Shown: positions 54,863 to 62,618 of the stretch, in pieces
How positions within the stretch are numbered: the stretch's first letter is position 1
How the letters are laid out: every line of letters begins with the position of its first letter
Assembly (NCBI GenBank): GCA_046349915.1
Contig: JAXMBL010000007.1
Coordinates: forward strand, 310,001-374,000
From: CAIXSC01 sp046349915
Lineage (GTDB): Bacteria; Planctomycetota; Planctomycetia; Pirellulales; Pirellulaceae
Length of the DNA stretch: 64,000 nt
Direction of reading: 5' to 3'
Notes under the pieces: model-generated
The model's database searches: none
Told to the model about the DNA's origin: nothing
The model's input: only the letters and a program-made list of their open reading frames with translations
Program-made: the position numbers and the translations under genes

Positions 54863-55692
54863 GACGGAGTTCCTGAGAAGGGAGAATTTCGCGATTTGGC
54901 CCGAGGATCGTTGGCCATCCACGGTGGAACACCGCAGAGCACGCAAAGTTTCGCGGTGAGCGTTCTCTTTTTGATATTCCGCGTCATTTCGCCTAGTCTG
55001 ACCACAAATCACTTGGTGGCGAGGCAGTCCGTGATGAGGGGACCACGAATGGCACGAATCGGACGAATGAGGGCAGAGCTACGTTCGTAGCACTCGACTG
55101 GCGACGGGCTGCTTGAGGGGGGAGACGGCCAAAGCGAGCGCGATCACTCGCAGCGGTTTCCCCTACCGTTACTCATTCCGGATTCGTGTCATTCGCGCGA
55201 TTCGTGGTCAACCACCTTCCGTGTTTCGCCTCGACGTACTCCGCCGCGAGCCTGTCGGTGATGAGGGGACCACGAATGGCACGAATCGGACGAATGAGGG
55301 CAGAACTGCGTTCGAGGCCCGCGACTGGCGCCAAGCTGCTTGAGGGGGAGACGGTCCAAGCGAGTGCGCACACTCACGACGGCTTCCCTCCCCGTTCCTC
55401 TTTCTGGATTCGTGCCATTCGCGCGATTCGTGGTCAACCACCTTCCGTGTTTCGCCTCGGCGTACTCCGCCGCGAGCCTGTCGGTGATGAGGGGACCACA
55501 AATCACGCGAATCGGACGAATGAGGGCAGAGCTACGTTTGTGCCACGCGACTGGCGACAGGCTGCTTGAGGGGGAGACGGCCCAAGCGAGTTCGATCACT
55601 CGCAACGGTTTCCCTCCCCGTTCCTCTTCCCGGATTCGTGCCATTCGCGCGATTCGTGGTCAACCACCTTCCGTGGTAGAGCACCTATCGTG
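54863..55692. other. Gene-free region containing the 227-bp tandem repeats
   Basis: 830 bp without a credible gene. About 650 bp of it is the triple repeat described separately. Reading frames across the repeat have the biased composition of repeat translation and are not accepted. Confidence 0.7.
55033..55680. repeat. Three tandem copies of a 227-bp intergenic repeat
   Basis: Copies begin at GATGAGGGGACCAC at 55033, 55260 and 55486 (periods 227 and 226). Each unit starts with ACCACGAAT-x-GCACGAATC and ends with a near-inverted ATTCG-x-GCGATTCGTGGT, so the unit ends are inverted repeats of each other. The copies are roughly 85-90% alike by eye. A fragment of the same family lies at 38109-38145. 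Confidence 0.9.
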
Positions 55693-56661
55693 CTAGCGGC
55701 GACGGGCATTCGAGTCGTCCTGCACTGGCTCTTCCTCGGCCATAAGAAAACGCTCCATTTCAGCTGGCAGAGGCGAGCTGAACTTGAGCTGCTTGCGGGT
55801 GACGGGATGGAGAAAGCCTAGCTGTTTGGCATGGAGCGCGATGCGGCGGAACGGCCAGTTTCGCCTGGTCGCCAAGCGAGGCTCGTACCGCGGATCGCCC
55901 ACCACCGGATGACCCGCTTCCGCGAAATGGACTCGAATCTGATTTCGTCGCCCCGTTTCGAGCCACACCTGGACCAGCGTCGTATCGCTCAAGTGTCGCA
56001 ACACGCGGTAATGCGTAACCGCTCGCTGGCCAATCTCCTGGTCGTCCGTCGAATAGCGGTTCAGTTCCCGGTCGGTGGCCAGCAGAGAAGTAAAGGTGCC
56101 CTCTTCCTGGACCATTCGCCCTGCCACGATGGCTTGATACAACCGCTCGGGCTTATTCGCGGCAAACTGATCGCGAAGGGCTTTCGCAAGTGGTTCCGTC
56201 TTGCCCAAGACCAAGAGGCCCGAGACCTCGCGGTCGAGTCGATGGGCGTGAAACACCTGACGCTCCCCGGTCGTCTCCCGTACATACTTGGCGACTCGTG
56301 ACACCAGCGTGTCGGTTTCTTCACGGTGAGTGGGCACGGTCAGCAGCTCCGCTGGCTTCTGAACCACAATCAAATAGCGGTCTTCAAACACCAGATCGAA
56401 TCCGAGCCTTAGACGCTGGCGTTCTTTCGGGCGATACCGTTGCGAATCGTCGTAGTGGACTTGAATCTGGTCGCCCGTCATCACTCGCTGGCCAGGGAAG
56501 ACGCACAGGCAACCATTGACGTGAATGCAACCGGATTCGAAAAGCCCCACGATTTGCGATCGGGGCAAGGCCCCACACATGCTCTGCACCACCTTGTCGA
56601 CTCGCAGGCCCAAGGCGGGGCAATCGCGAGGCATGATGTGACAGTGTTTCACTCGCGCCAT
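55693..56661 (-). CDS. RluA-family pseudouridine synthase
   Basis: A 322-residue RNA pseudouridine synthase. An S4-like N-terminal domain (QIVGLFESGCIHVNGCLCVF) precedes the catalytic domain with FHAHRLDREVSGLLVLGKT, which holds the catalytic Asp in HRLDxxxSG. LYQAIVAGRMVQEEG and RRNQIRVHFAEAGHPVVGDP are canonical family motifs. The target (rRNA or tRNA position) cannot be determined. The frame is open from a TTG at 56691; I prefer the ATG at 56661 (MARVKH). Confidence 0.92.
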   Translation of the reverse strand: MARVKHCHIMPRDCPALGLRVDKVVQSMCGALPRSQIVGLFESGCIHVNGCLCVFPGQRVMTGDQIQVHYDDSQRYRPKERQRLRLGFDLVFEDRYLIVVQKPAELLTVPTHREETDTLVSRVAKYVRETTGERQVFHAHRLDREVSGLLVLGKTEPLAKALRDQFAANKPERLYQAIVAGRMVQEEGTFTSLLATDRELNRYSTDDQEIGQRAVTHYRVLRHLSDTTLVQVWLETGRRNQIRVHFAEAGHPVVGDPRYEPRLATRRNWPFRRIALHAKQLGFLHPVTRKQLKFSSPLPAEMERFLMAEEEPVQDDSNARRR

Positions 56662-56721
56662 TACTGATCCAGTACTAAATTTGTCGCTCAAACGGACGAT
56701 GGAAGGCGAGGCATTGGAAGG

Positions 56722-58086
56722 CTAGCGAGAAAGGGGGATTTTGAGGTCGAGTGTTTTGCCGCCTCGCAGCACTTTCACGGGAATCGAATCACCGGGGCTA
56801 CGCTGGTTCAAGGCGTGAGCTAGCAGTTCGGTCTCACGAGTGAAATCTGACTTCCCGTCGAACTCGATGATGACGTCATCTTTCAAGAAGCCCGCTCGTT
56901 TTGCGCCATCATGCGGAGCAAAAGCCCCCACATGGTGAACTCGCAGAGCGAGTTTCACGCCCGTCAACGACTTCTCGGCTCGCTCCTCGTCCGTGAGCGG
57001 CTTGAGGTTGAGTCCGCCCAGGCCAAAACGACGCAGTCCCCATGTCGAGGCTCGCCACGAAATGTCGTCGTTCGCTCGCCACCCCGCGGGCAAAGTCAGT
57101 TTGATTTCCTCTTTGGCATCGCCGCGTTTGACTTTCGCGATCAACGTCCCGCCCTGGGGATCGACATGGTGCAGCACCCATTGCACATCCGCGATGGACA
57201 GCAAGGGTTGACCCTCCAATTGTTCCACGACGTCTCCCGCCTTGAATCCTGCTTTTTCCGCGATCGACCCCTCGGTCACTCGCAGCACCGTCGCGCGTTC
57301 GCGAGGATTGAGCACCAACCCGAGCGCCTTTGGATGAGGGTAGGGAAACAGCACTTTTTCCGGAATCTTCGACTCGTTCGTGCGGTAATGTTCCCGCTGA
57401 GCATCGCCGATTTGGTGACAGTGGATGCAGCTACGCACCACATTGCCGGAATAATCGAGTTTCGGCCCGAACTTGCCTTTGAGCGTGGGGTACTGTTCGG
57501 GCGCGGGAAAGTCGGGGGCGGGTCCGCGCTTGGCGGCGAGCAATGATTTGACTTCGGGATAGCGGCGATGCAACGCCAACGCACCCTCGAGTGCTTTGCC
57601 GAGTCCTTCGACCGAAACGTCGTCGACCCATTCCTTGTGGTCCGAGCGAGTGCCAAAGCGGCCGTAGATCGTACCGTCCGCGTTCAACAGAAACACGGCG
57701 AAAGACTGATCGGTGTCGAACTGGAAGAGCGACAAATCGAGTCCATTCGTGGAGACAATGCGCACCCGTTCAAATTGTTCGAGCAGCGGGCGTAGACGCT
57801 CGTCCTTATCCACAAGGTCGTCGTCAAGCTTCACGCAATCCTCGCAAGGAATGCAGCGTAAGACGACCACCAAGGGTTTGCCCGACTTTTTCGCCGCCGC
57901 GATTCCTCGAGCGAGATCGTTGTAGATCCAGAATCCATCCGCCTCGACCTTCGCCTTGTCGTTACGGACTTTTTCCTCGCGGGTCTGAGCGGCCGCGTGC
58001 TGGTGCGTGACCAGTGCCAGCGTGAGTGTGAAAAACAGGGCGAGTGCCAAGTGGACCGCCATCAGAATCGACTTAGATCGCATCAT
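56722..58086 (-). CDS. Exported thioredoxin-like/heme-motif/double-PDZ protein
   Basis: A 454-residue protein with a signal peptide (cleavage near residue 32). The thioredoxin-like domain has VVVLRCIPCEDCVKL with three Cys (78, 81, 84), giving CxxCxxC rather than a plain CxxC. A cytochrome c motif CIHCH is at residues 220-224. Two PDZ domains follow: VLRVTEGSIAEKAGFKAGDV and AFAPHDGAKRAGFLKDDVII. The mix suggests a periplasmic redox or chaperone role, perhaps in cytochrome or protein quality control; no substrate is known. The start is the first of two adjacent Mets. Confidence 0.8.
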   Translation of the reverse strand: MMRSKSILMAVHLALALFFTLTLALVTHQHAAAQTREEKVRNDKAKVEADGFWIYNDLARGIAAAKKSGKPLVVVLRCIPCEDCVKLDDDLVDKDERLRPLLEQFERVRIVSTNGLDLSLFQFDTDQSFAVFLLNADGTIYGRFGTRSDHKEWVDDVSVEGLGKALEGALALHRRYPEVKSLLAAKRGPAPDFPAPEQYPTLKGKFGPKLDYSGNVVRSCIHCHQIGDAQREHYRTNESKIPEKVLFPYPHPKALGLVLNPRERATVLRVTEGSIAEKAGFKAGDVVEQLEGQPLLSIADVQWVLHHVDPQGGTLIAKVKRGDAKEEIKLTLPAGWRANDDISWRASTWGLRRFGLGGLNLKPLTDEERAEKSLTGVKLALRVHHVGAFAPHDGAKRAGFLKDDVIIEFDGKSDFTRETELLAHALNQRSPGDSIPVKVLRGGKTLDLKIPLSR

Positions 58087-58214
58087 TTTCGCTGTCCCTC
58101 AACTCGGAGGCTGCCAAGCGTAACCCACGCTTGTATCGCGACGCCTCGGTATTCTCGACGCGGCAGTATTCTCGACGAGTGACGCGGGTTTGTCGATCCT
58201 CCTCGCTTCCAAAC

Positions 58215-58269
58215 CGACGGACTGGAAGTCCGTCGTACAGTGAGCCGACGGACTGGAACTCCGTCGTAC
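58215..58269. repeat. Paired dispersed palindromes
   Basis: Two palindrome copies (58215-58238 and 58246-58269) with a 7-bp spacer, in the gap between the M56 gene and the PDZ gene. The same pair layout with a similar 7-bp spacer occurs at 62027-62081. Confidence 0.85.
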
Positions 58270-58319
58270 TCCATCTCTGGAGTCTGACAAGGTGCTAGGC
58301 GTCTCTAAATCCGGCTGCC

Positions 58320-61300
58320 TTACATTTCCCCGTCCGGCTGCACGATGATCGTTGGGGTAATCAGCATCCAGTACCTCTCCTCTCCCAATTGAGCCTTACG
58401 TTCGCGGATCATTTCCGCGACCCCTGGCACAAACTCTTCGGTCAGCGGCACGGTAGGAAAGGCTGCGTCCTTGCGGCTGGCTTGCGTGAGTAGAACTTTC
58501 CGCGTGACATCGACCAGTAAAGAGTCGCCAGTGGCGAGGGTGCGTTCGGTGGCCGTTGACAGTAATTCGGCGGGATCCTCCAAGCCCGTCGCGAGACGCA
58601 ACTGCACGTGTCGATGATCTCCCGAGGCGATCGGGACCAGCATTAACCACGGGTTGGGCGTCGCCGCGGATTCGTCGTAGAGGATTTCGGTCGCCAACGA
58701 GCGACCGTTGAATTGCGTCACCTTGGGCAGTTGGACGGGCGTTCGGCCAGCCAGCAACTTCTCGATCTGGGCGGGTTTGAGCACATAGGTCAGTAATCGT
58801 TGGGAAGAGAGCGAGGCGACTGGCGACCGGGTGTCGTCGACAATTTCCTGAAGGAATTCGGCCCCCTTCGTGCGAAACACTCGCATGGCTAACGAGACTT
58901 GCGTCCCTTGAAGTTTCCGCAATTGAGCGAATAAATCGGCAATCTGTTCATGGACTTCCTCGCTGGCTGACACCACCACCGCCAAATTGCTCGCGTTGGC
59001 TTCGATTCGCGATGTGGCGGAGGCGCCCGACCACGAGTCGGGTTGGATCGTCGATTGGATCAACTCGATCAACGGAGCGAACTGAGGCGCGGGACGCGGC
59101 GGCGTTGCCAGACTCTCCTCAGCGCCATCGTGAACGGCTTGCCAATATCCTGCCTTGGATACAGGATTGGGGCTGAAACTGAGTCGCGTGGAGTGGGGAA
59201 TGGGAACCACGAGATCAGCCACCTGATACACCTTGGTGACGCGACCAGCTTGGTTCGATTCAAACGCCGGTTCGATCACTTCGCACTCCACGAGGATGGC
59301 GATTTGGGTCGACTCGCCACGCATGGTCTTGCTTTGGAGGCCACCGACAATCGCCGACTTTCCCGGCTGCAAGACGACCGCTGTCTGAAGGTGTTTCGAG
59401 TCGACGACTGGCATCTGAATCGCTCGAGGCGCCTCGCCTGGCGCCGGTATCACCATGTGTGAATCGACTCGCTGGATATGCTGAAACTGCAGTTCTATGC
59501 CAAGTTGCACCTGATGGGCGTCGAGCACTTTGGGGCGGAATTTCAAGGCGATCCCTTCATCGACGACCTGCACCTGAGGCTGCCATTGAGCCTTCACCAT
59601 GTCGGCATTCACCTTTGCATTTTTTGAATTTTGGTAACCGATCACGAAGGGACGTTGCGTTTGGTCGGTGACAGTCGCAACTTGGCCGCTCCAGGCGAGG
59701 ATTCTGGGGGTCTGCAAAATATTGGCTCGGGGATTTCCTTGCAACGACGTGATCAATTCCGCCGTCGATTTCGCATCCAGAATCGTCGCCGAGGTCATGA
59801 CTGGAAGTGGGGCGTTCGCGGGAAAGGTCATGATCCTTGTGAGAATGCGAACTTGTCGCAAGCCATGTTCGGCGACTCGCGTCAGTTCCTCTGCCACTCC
59901 CCCATGCGTCTCCTCATTCAGACGCGCTACGAGTCGTTCGTGGTCCAATGCGAACGCGGAAGCCGGATACATCTGCTTGAAGTGGTGCAAGAGCTCTGCC
60001 TGAGCGACCGCTGGCGACACCGAGTGTAGTTTGCTGATAGTCGATATGGCTGCCGCGAGTGAATACGTTCGCACGCTTTTCGGCGATTCCGCGACGCTCG
60101 ATCCCGAGGGCGAAGTTGCTTGAGTTTGAACTGCCGAGGGCAAGGGGAGCGTCTGTGGTAGGTCGCGAGTGCTGGCGTCTTTGCCTGGCACAAACTGCAT
60201 TGTGGGACCCGAACGTCGAGTTCGCTTTTTCTCGCGTCCCTCCGCGACAAAGGCGCCGCCGGGCACGAGAAACACCGCGGCCAACAGGAGACTGATCCAA
60301 CACCACCGCGGAGTACGTCGATGACTTCCTTGTCCTAAACGCATGATTCGCTCCAATCGATTGGCTGTCACTTGCAGCGGGCGAACACCGGGGATCGCTG
60401 GCGCCGCCCGCAACGCCCGCTTGCGTTCGAGAACTTCCAACAAACTTCGCGCATAACGCGCTGGCTCATAACTCAAGCTCGCCACAACCTCCTCGTCGCA
60501 GCAACGCTCAATCTCTTCGCTCAGTCGTTGATTGGCCCACCAGACCAGCGGGTGAAACCACCACAGTGATTGAGTCAGCGATTGGGCCAAACAAAGCCAC
60601 AAGTCATACCGACGGATGTGGACGAGTTCATGGGCCAAGATCGGTTCCAACTCCTCTGGCGACAACTCGCGGACCAAGACCCCGGGAAGCAGCACCGTCG
60701 GGCGAAACAGACCGACGACCGCCGGGCCAATCGAGGCCTCAACGACTCGCACTCGTACTTTCCGCCGAATCCGCAGTCGGGCCGCGAGTCGCTGAAGTTG
60801 CGACCCCACCGTCAGCATCGCTGGCGAAAGTTCACTCGCTTGTCGATGGGTAAGCGACGAGTCGCTCTGTCGCAGACGACACGCAAACAAAAGCCAGCGT
60901 CCGACGAGCGTTCCGGCCGTGAATAGCACGCCAACCACCCAACTCGCAACAATCCAACGACCCCAAGTCGGAAGAGCAAACGACAGGGCGGCGAGTCCTT
61001 CCCAGGCTCGGGACCAAGGCGAATGAGAGGTTGGAGAAATAGCGGCTGATGGTCGCGACAATTTGCGTTCGTTACCCGAGTCCCGGAACAATTCGGCTGC
61101 CGTGAGGTCAGACAAAGAAGAATTGAAGACAGCTGTGACGGGCCTGGAAGAGAATCGGTCGACCGATTCGCTCGTCGGCAACTCCGCTTGCACCCAACAG
61201 AAGATGCCGCTGGGGCTCGACCAGATCGGTGGCGCCAAGCACTTGACGAGTACCAGCAACCAAAGCGTTTGAGCCAAGTGTGGGCGCTGTCGAGCTAGTA

Positions 61301-61388
61301 CTCGATGAGCGACGGCGACGAACCCAATGACCACGGCTACCTGCCAAGTCTGGGTCCAGAGGAGCCAAGCGAACGATTCACTGATCAT
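58320..61388 (-). CDS. M56 (BlaR1/MecR1-like) peptidase fused to secretin-like domain
   Basis: A 1022-residue membrane protein. The N-terminal part has membrane helices (near residues 5-30, 38-60 and 145-170) and a M56 zinc peptidase core with HELVH (253-257) and CCDEEV (about 296-301). A further helix (WCWISLLLAAVFLVPGGAFV) leads to an extracytoplasmic region. This contains a secretin (GspD/PilQ)-like block: RANILQTPRILAWSGQVATV, VDEGIALKFRPKVLDAHQVQ and LQTAVVLQPGKSAIVGGL. A second related segment follows (RIEANASNLAVVVSASEEVH). BlaR1 proteins normally carry a penicillin-binding sensor here; none is visible. The start at 61388 overlaps the blaI end by 11 nt. Role: probable signal-dependent antirepressor. 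Confidence 0.85.
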   Translation of the reverse strand: MISESFAWLLWTQTWQVAVVIGFVAVAHRVLARQRPHLAQTLWLLVLVKCLAPPIWSSPSGIFCWVQAELPTSESVDRFSSRPVTAVFNSSLSDLTAAELFRDSGNERKLSRPSAAISPTSHSPWSRAWEGLAALSFALPTWGRWIVASWVVGVLFTAGTLVGRWLLFACRLRQSDSSLTHRQASELSPAMLTVGSQLQRLAARLRIRRKVRVRVVEASIGPAVVGLFRPTVLLPGVLVRELSPEELEPILAHELVHIRRYDLWLCLAQSLTQSLWWFHPLVWWANQRLSEEIERCCDEEVVASLSYEPARYARSLLEVLERKRALRAAPAIPGVRPLQVTANRLERIMRLGQGSHRRTPRWCWISLLLAAVFLVPGGAFVAEGREKKRTRRSGPTMQFVPGKDASTRDLPQTLPLPSAVQTQATSPSGSSVAESPKSVRTYSLAAAISTISKLHSVSPAVAQAELLHHFKQMYPASAFALDHERLVARLNEETHGGVAEELTRVAEHGLRQVRILTRIMTFPANAPLPVMTSATILDAKSTAELITSLQGNPRANILQTPRILAWSGQVATVTDQTQRPFVIGYQNSKNAKVNADMVKAQWQPQVQVVDEGIALKFRPKVLDAHQVQLGIELQFQHIQRVDSHMVIPAPGEAPRAIQMPVVDSKHLQTAVVLQPGKSAIVGGLQSKTMRGESTQIAILVECEVIEPAFESNQAGRVTKVYQVADLVVPIPHSTRLSFSPNPVSKAGYWQAVHDGAEESLATPPRPAPQFAPLIELIQSTIQPDSWSGASATSRIEANASNLAVVVSASEEVHEQIADLFAQLRKLQGTQVSLAMRVFRTKGAEFLQEIVDDTRSPVASLSSQRLLTYVLKPAQIEKLLAGRTPVQLPKVTQFNGRSLATEILYDESAATPNPWLMLVPIASGDHRHVQLRLATGLEDPAELLSTATERTLATGDSLLVDVTRKVLLTQASRKDAAFPTVPLTEEFVPGVAEMIRERKAQLGEERYWMLITPTIIVQPDGEM

Positions 61389-61773
61389 CGCCGCGACCCT
61401 CCCTCTCCAGACGCTCGACCAATTGCCGCAATTCGGCCAGTTCGTCGTCGCGTATGCCACGCTCCTCGATCAAGTGCCGCACCAGCGGCATTGTTTCTCC
61501 GCCAAACAATCGCTCGACCAAGTCGTCGATGGTGCGGCGAATGACGGTTTGAGGTTTCGCTTTGGGAGAATAGATACGAGTGCGGCCTTCTAGCTTCGAC
61601 GTCGCATATCCCTTCGCCTCGATCCGTCTCAAATAAGTCTGCACGGTGGCGAAGTCCATCGCGCGGTCCGCAGGCATCGACTCATGCACCTGCCGAACCG
61701 TGGCGGGGCCGAGCTGCCACAGGAGCCTAGCCACCTCCATTTCGCCCTTCGAAAGCGCCGGTCGTTCCGTCAC
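61378..61773 (-). CDS. blaI: BlaI/MecI-family transcriptional repressor
   Basis: A 131-residue winged-helix repressor. The wHTH spans residues about 6-80 (LSKGEMEVARLLWQLGPATV, DFATVQTYLRRIEAKGYATS, with the family-typical wing and cleavage-site region GRTRIYSPKAK). The C-terminal helical part dimerises. The true start is GTG at 61773, supported by AGGAGG at seven bases; the frame is open further upstream but that sequence is derived from the palindromic repeats. It is expected to bind the two operators in its own promoter and to be cleaved when the M56 partner is activated. Confidence 0.93.
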   Translation of the reverse strand: MTERPALSKGEMEVARLLWQLGPATVRQVHESMPADRAMDFATVQTYLRRIEAKGYATSKLEGRTRIYSPKAKPQTVIRRTIDDLVERLFGGETMPLVRHLIEERGIRDDELAELRQLVERLEREGRGDDQ

Positions 61774-61815
61774 TGCCTTGCCTCCTGCGTGCTCCGGGTC
61801 TCGCAACGTTGGTCG

Positions 61816-61829
61816 CGTACATCTGTACG
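61816..61829 (-). promoter_or_regulatory. BlaI-type operator 2
   Basis: CGTACATCTGTACG, a TACA-N2-TGTA dyad as in known BlaI/MecI operators, located just downstream of the -10 element, at or near the transcription start. It is an exact copy of operator 1. Confidence 0.8.
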
Positions 61830-61835
61830 TGCGGG

Positions 61836-61865
61836 ATTCTAGGCGTACATCTGTACGTGTGTCAA
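61836..61865 (-). promoter_or_regulatory. Promoter of blaI-M56 gene
   Basis: On the minus strand TTGACA (61860-61865), 18-bp spacer, TAGAAT (61836-61841). Near-consensus sigma-70 elements about 63-90 bp before the GTG start. Operator 1 lies inside the spacer. Confidence 0.85.
61844..61857 (-). promoter_or_regulatory. BlaI-type operator 1
   Basis: CGTACATCTGTACG, same sequence as operator 2, placed between -35 and -10. Distance between the two operators is 28 bp centre to centre. Binding would block RNA polymerase directly. Confidence 0.8.
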
Positions 61866-61877
61866 GAAGGATTGAAG

Positions 61878-62081
61878 CGACGGACTGGAAGTCCGTCGTA
61901 CATAGAAAGCCCCGTACGACGGACTTCCAGTCCGTCGACCTTCTCCGCACCGATCGGGTCTCGCGTCAGCCGTTTCGATTTCGGCGCACCAAGTTCTCGG
62001 CTGTGACCATGCGTTCGGCTCGGAATCGACGGACTGGAAGTCCGTCGTACGGTGAGGCGACGGACTAGAAGTCCGTCGTAC
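61878..62081. repeat. Composite palindrome-bounded element, copy 2
   Basis: Palindromes lie at 61878-61901, 61914-61937, 62027-62050 and 62058-62081. The segment 61914-62050 (137 bp) has palindromes at both ends in mirror orientation and an 89-bp core between them. It is homologous, in opposite orientation, to 1367-1500. It abuts the blaI promoter (first palindrome 13 bp upstream of the -35). Confidence 0.85.
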
Positions 62082-62200
62082 GCCACGCGACAACGACGTT
62101 GATTGCTCCGACCGATGACAAAGGTCGTTCTGGCAACCACTTGAGGTCGTTCTGGAAGCAACGTCGACGGGTTGCGTTAGGGAATTTTTGAGGAAATTGC

Positions 62201-62229
62201 TTGACGAAATTTCTGGGAACGGATAATTA
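62201..62229 (+). promoter_or_regulatory. Candidate promoter for the VCBS-repeat protein
   Basis: TTGACG (62201-62206), 17-bp spacer, TAATTA (62224-62229); an alternative -10 is GATAAT at 15 bp spacing. The local sequence is AT-rich against a GC-rich background. It would give a leader of about 385 nt. Confidence 0.45.
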
Positions 62230-62618
62230 CCACAACCTTCCCGCGGCCAACGATTCGCGGCGGGAGGAGGTCGGCCCGATCGAACCGAGTTGTCTGGTCC
62301 CTGGGGGGATTCGAGTTCAAGGCTGATCGATATGACTGTCAACGAGGCTCGATGGATCGCCTCGCCCCGCACCGCTCAAGGAATCTAGAGACGCGGTGCA
62401 TGTCCCGCTCCGTTCGTCGCGTCGGCGTGTTGTCTCGCTTGGCCATTTGATGGCCGAAGTGCGTGCTCCACTCCGAGCCTTTCTCCAGTCGTCGTTGGCC
62501 CGACGCTGGCTGCCGCCGCTTTTTGTCGTTCGTGACGAACCGGCCTCTCTGCGCGCCCGTTCGTCACCCCGAACCACACGATGCCGTTCGTCATCCACCC
62601 TACACAGGAACCATGGAC

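Larger units (their letters stand above)
61774..62618. other. Divergent intergenic region blaI/VCBS protein, no gene seen
   Basis: 845 bp without a credible gene. Besides the BlaI promoter and repeats it holds a 12-bp direct repeat (AGGTCGTTCTGG at 62122-62133 and 62144-62155), a candidate promoter at 62201-62229 and a leader of about 390 bp. The leader has a GGCCAT-TTG-ATGGCC hairpin near 62440 and four GTTCGT motifs. Confidence 0.65.

Noticed and set aside
55033..55680. Possible CRISPR array
   Set aside because: Units are about 227 bp with no short constant repeat and variable spacer pattern, and no cas genes are nearby.
55186..55696. Open frames across the 227-bp repeats
   Set aside because: Their products repeat FARFVVNHLP-like and IRAIRGQP-like peptides, which are translations of a non-coding repeat.
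61774..61950. Upstream in-frame extension of blaI
   Set aside because: The extension translates the palindromic repeats and the promoter/operators. The GTG at 61773 has an ideal ribosome binding site.
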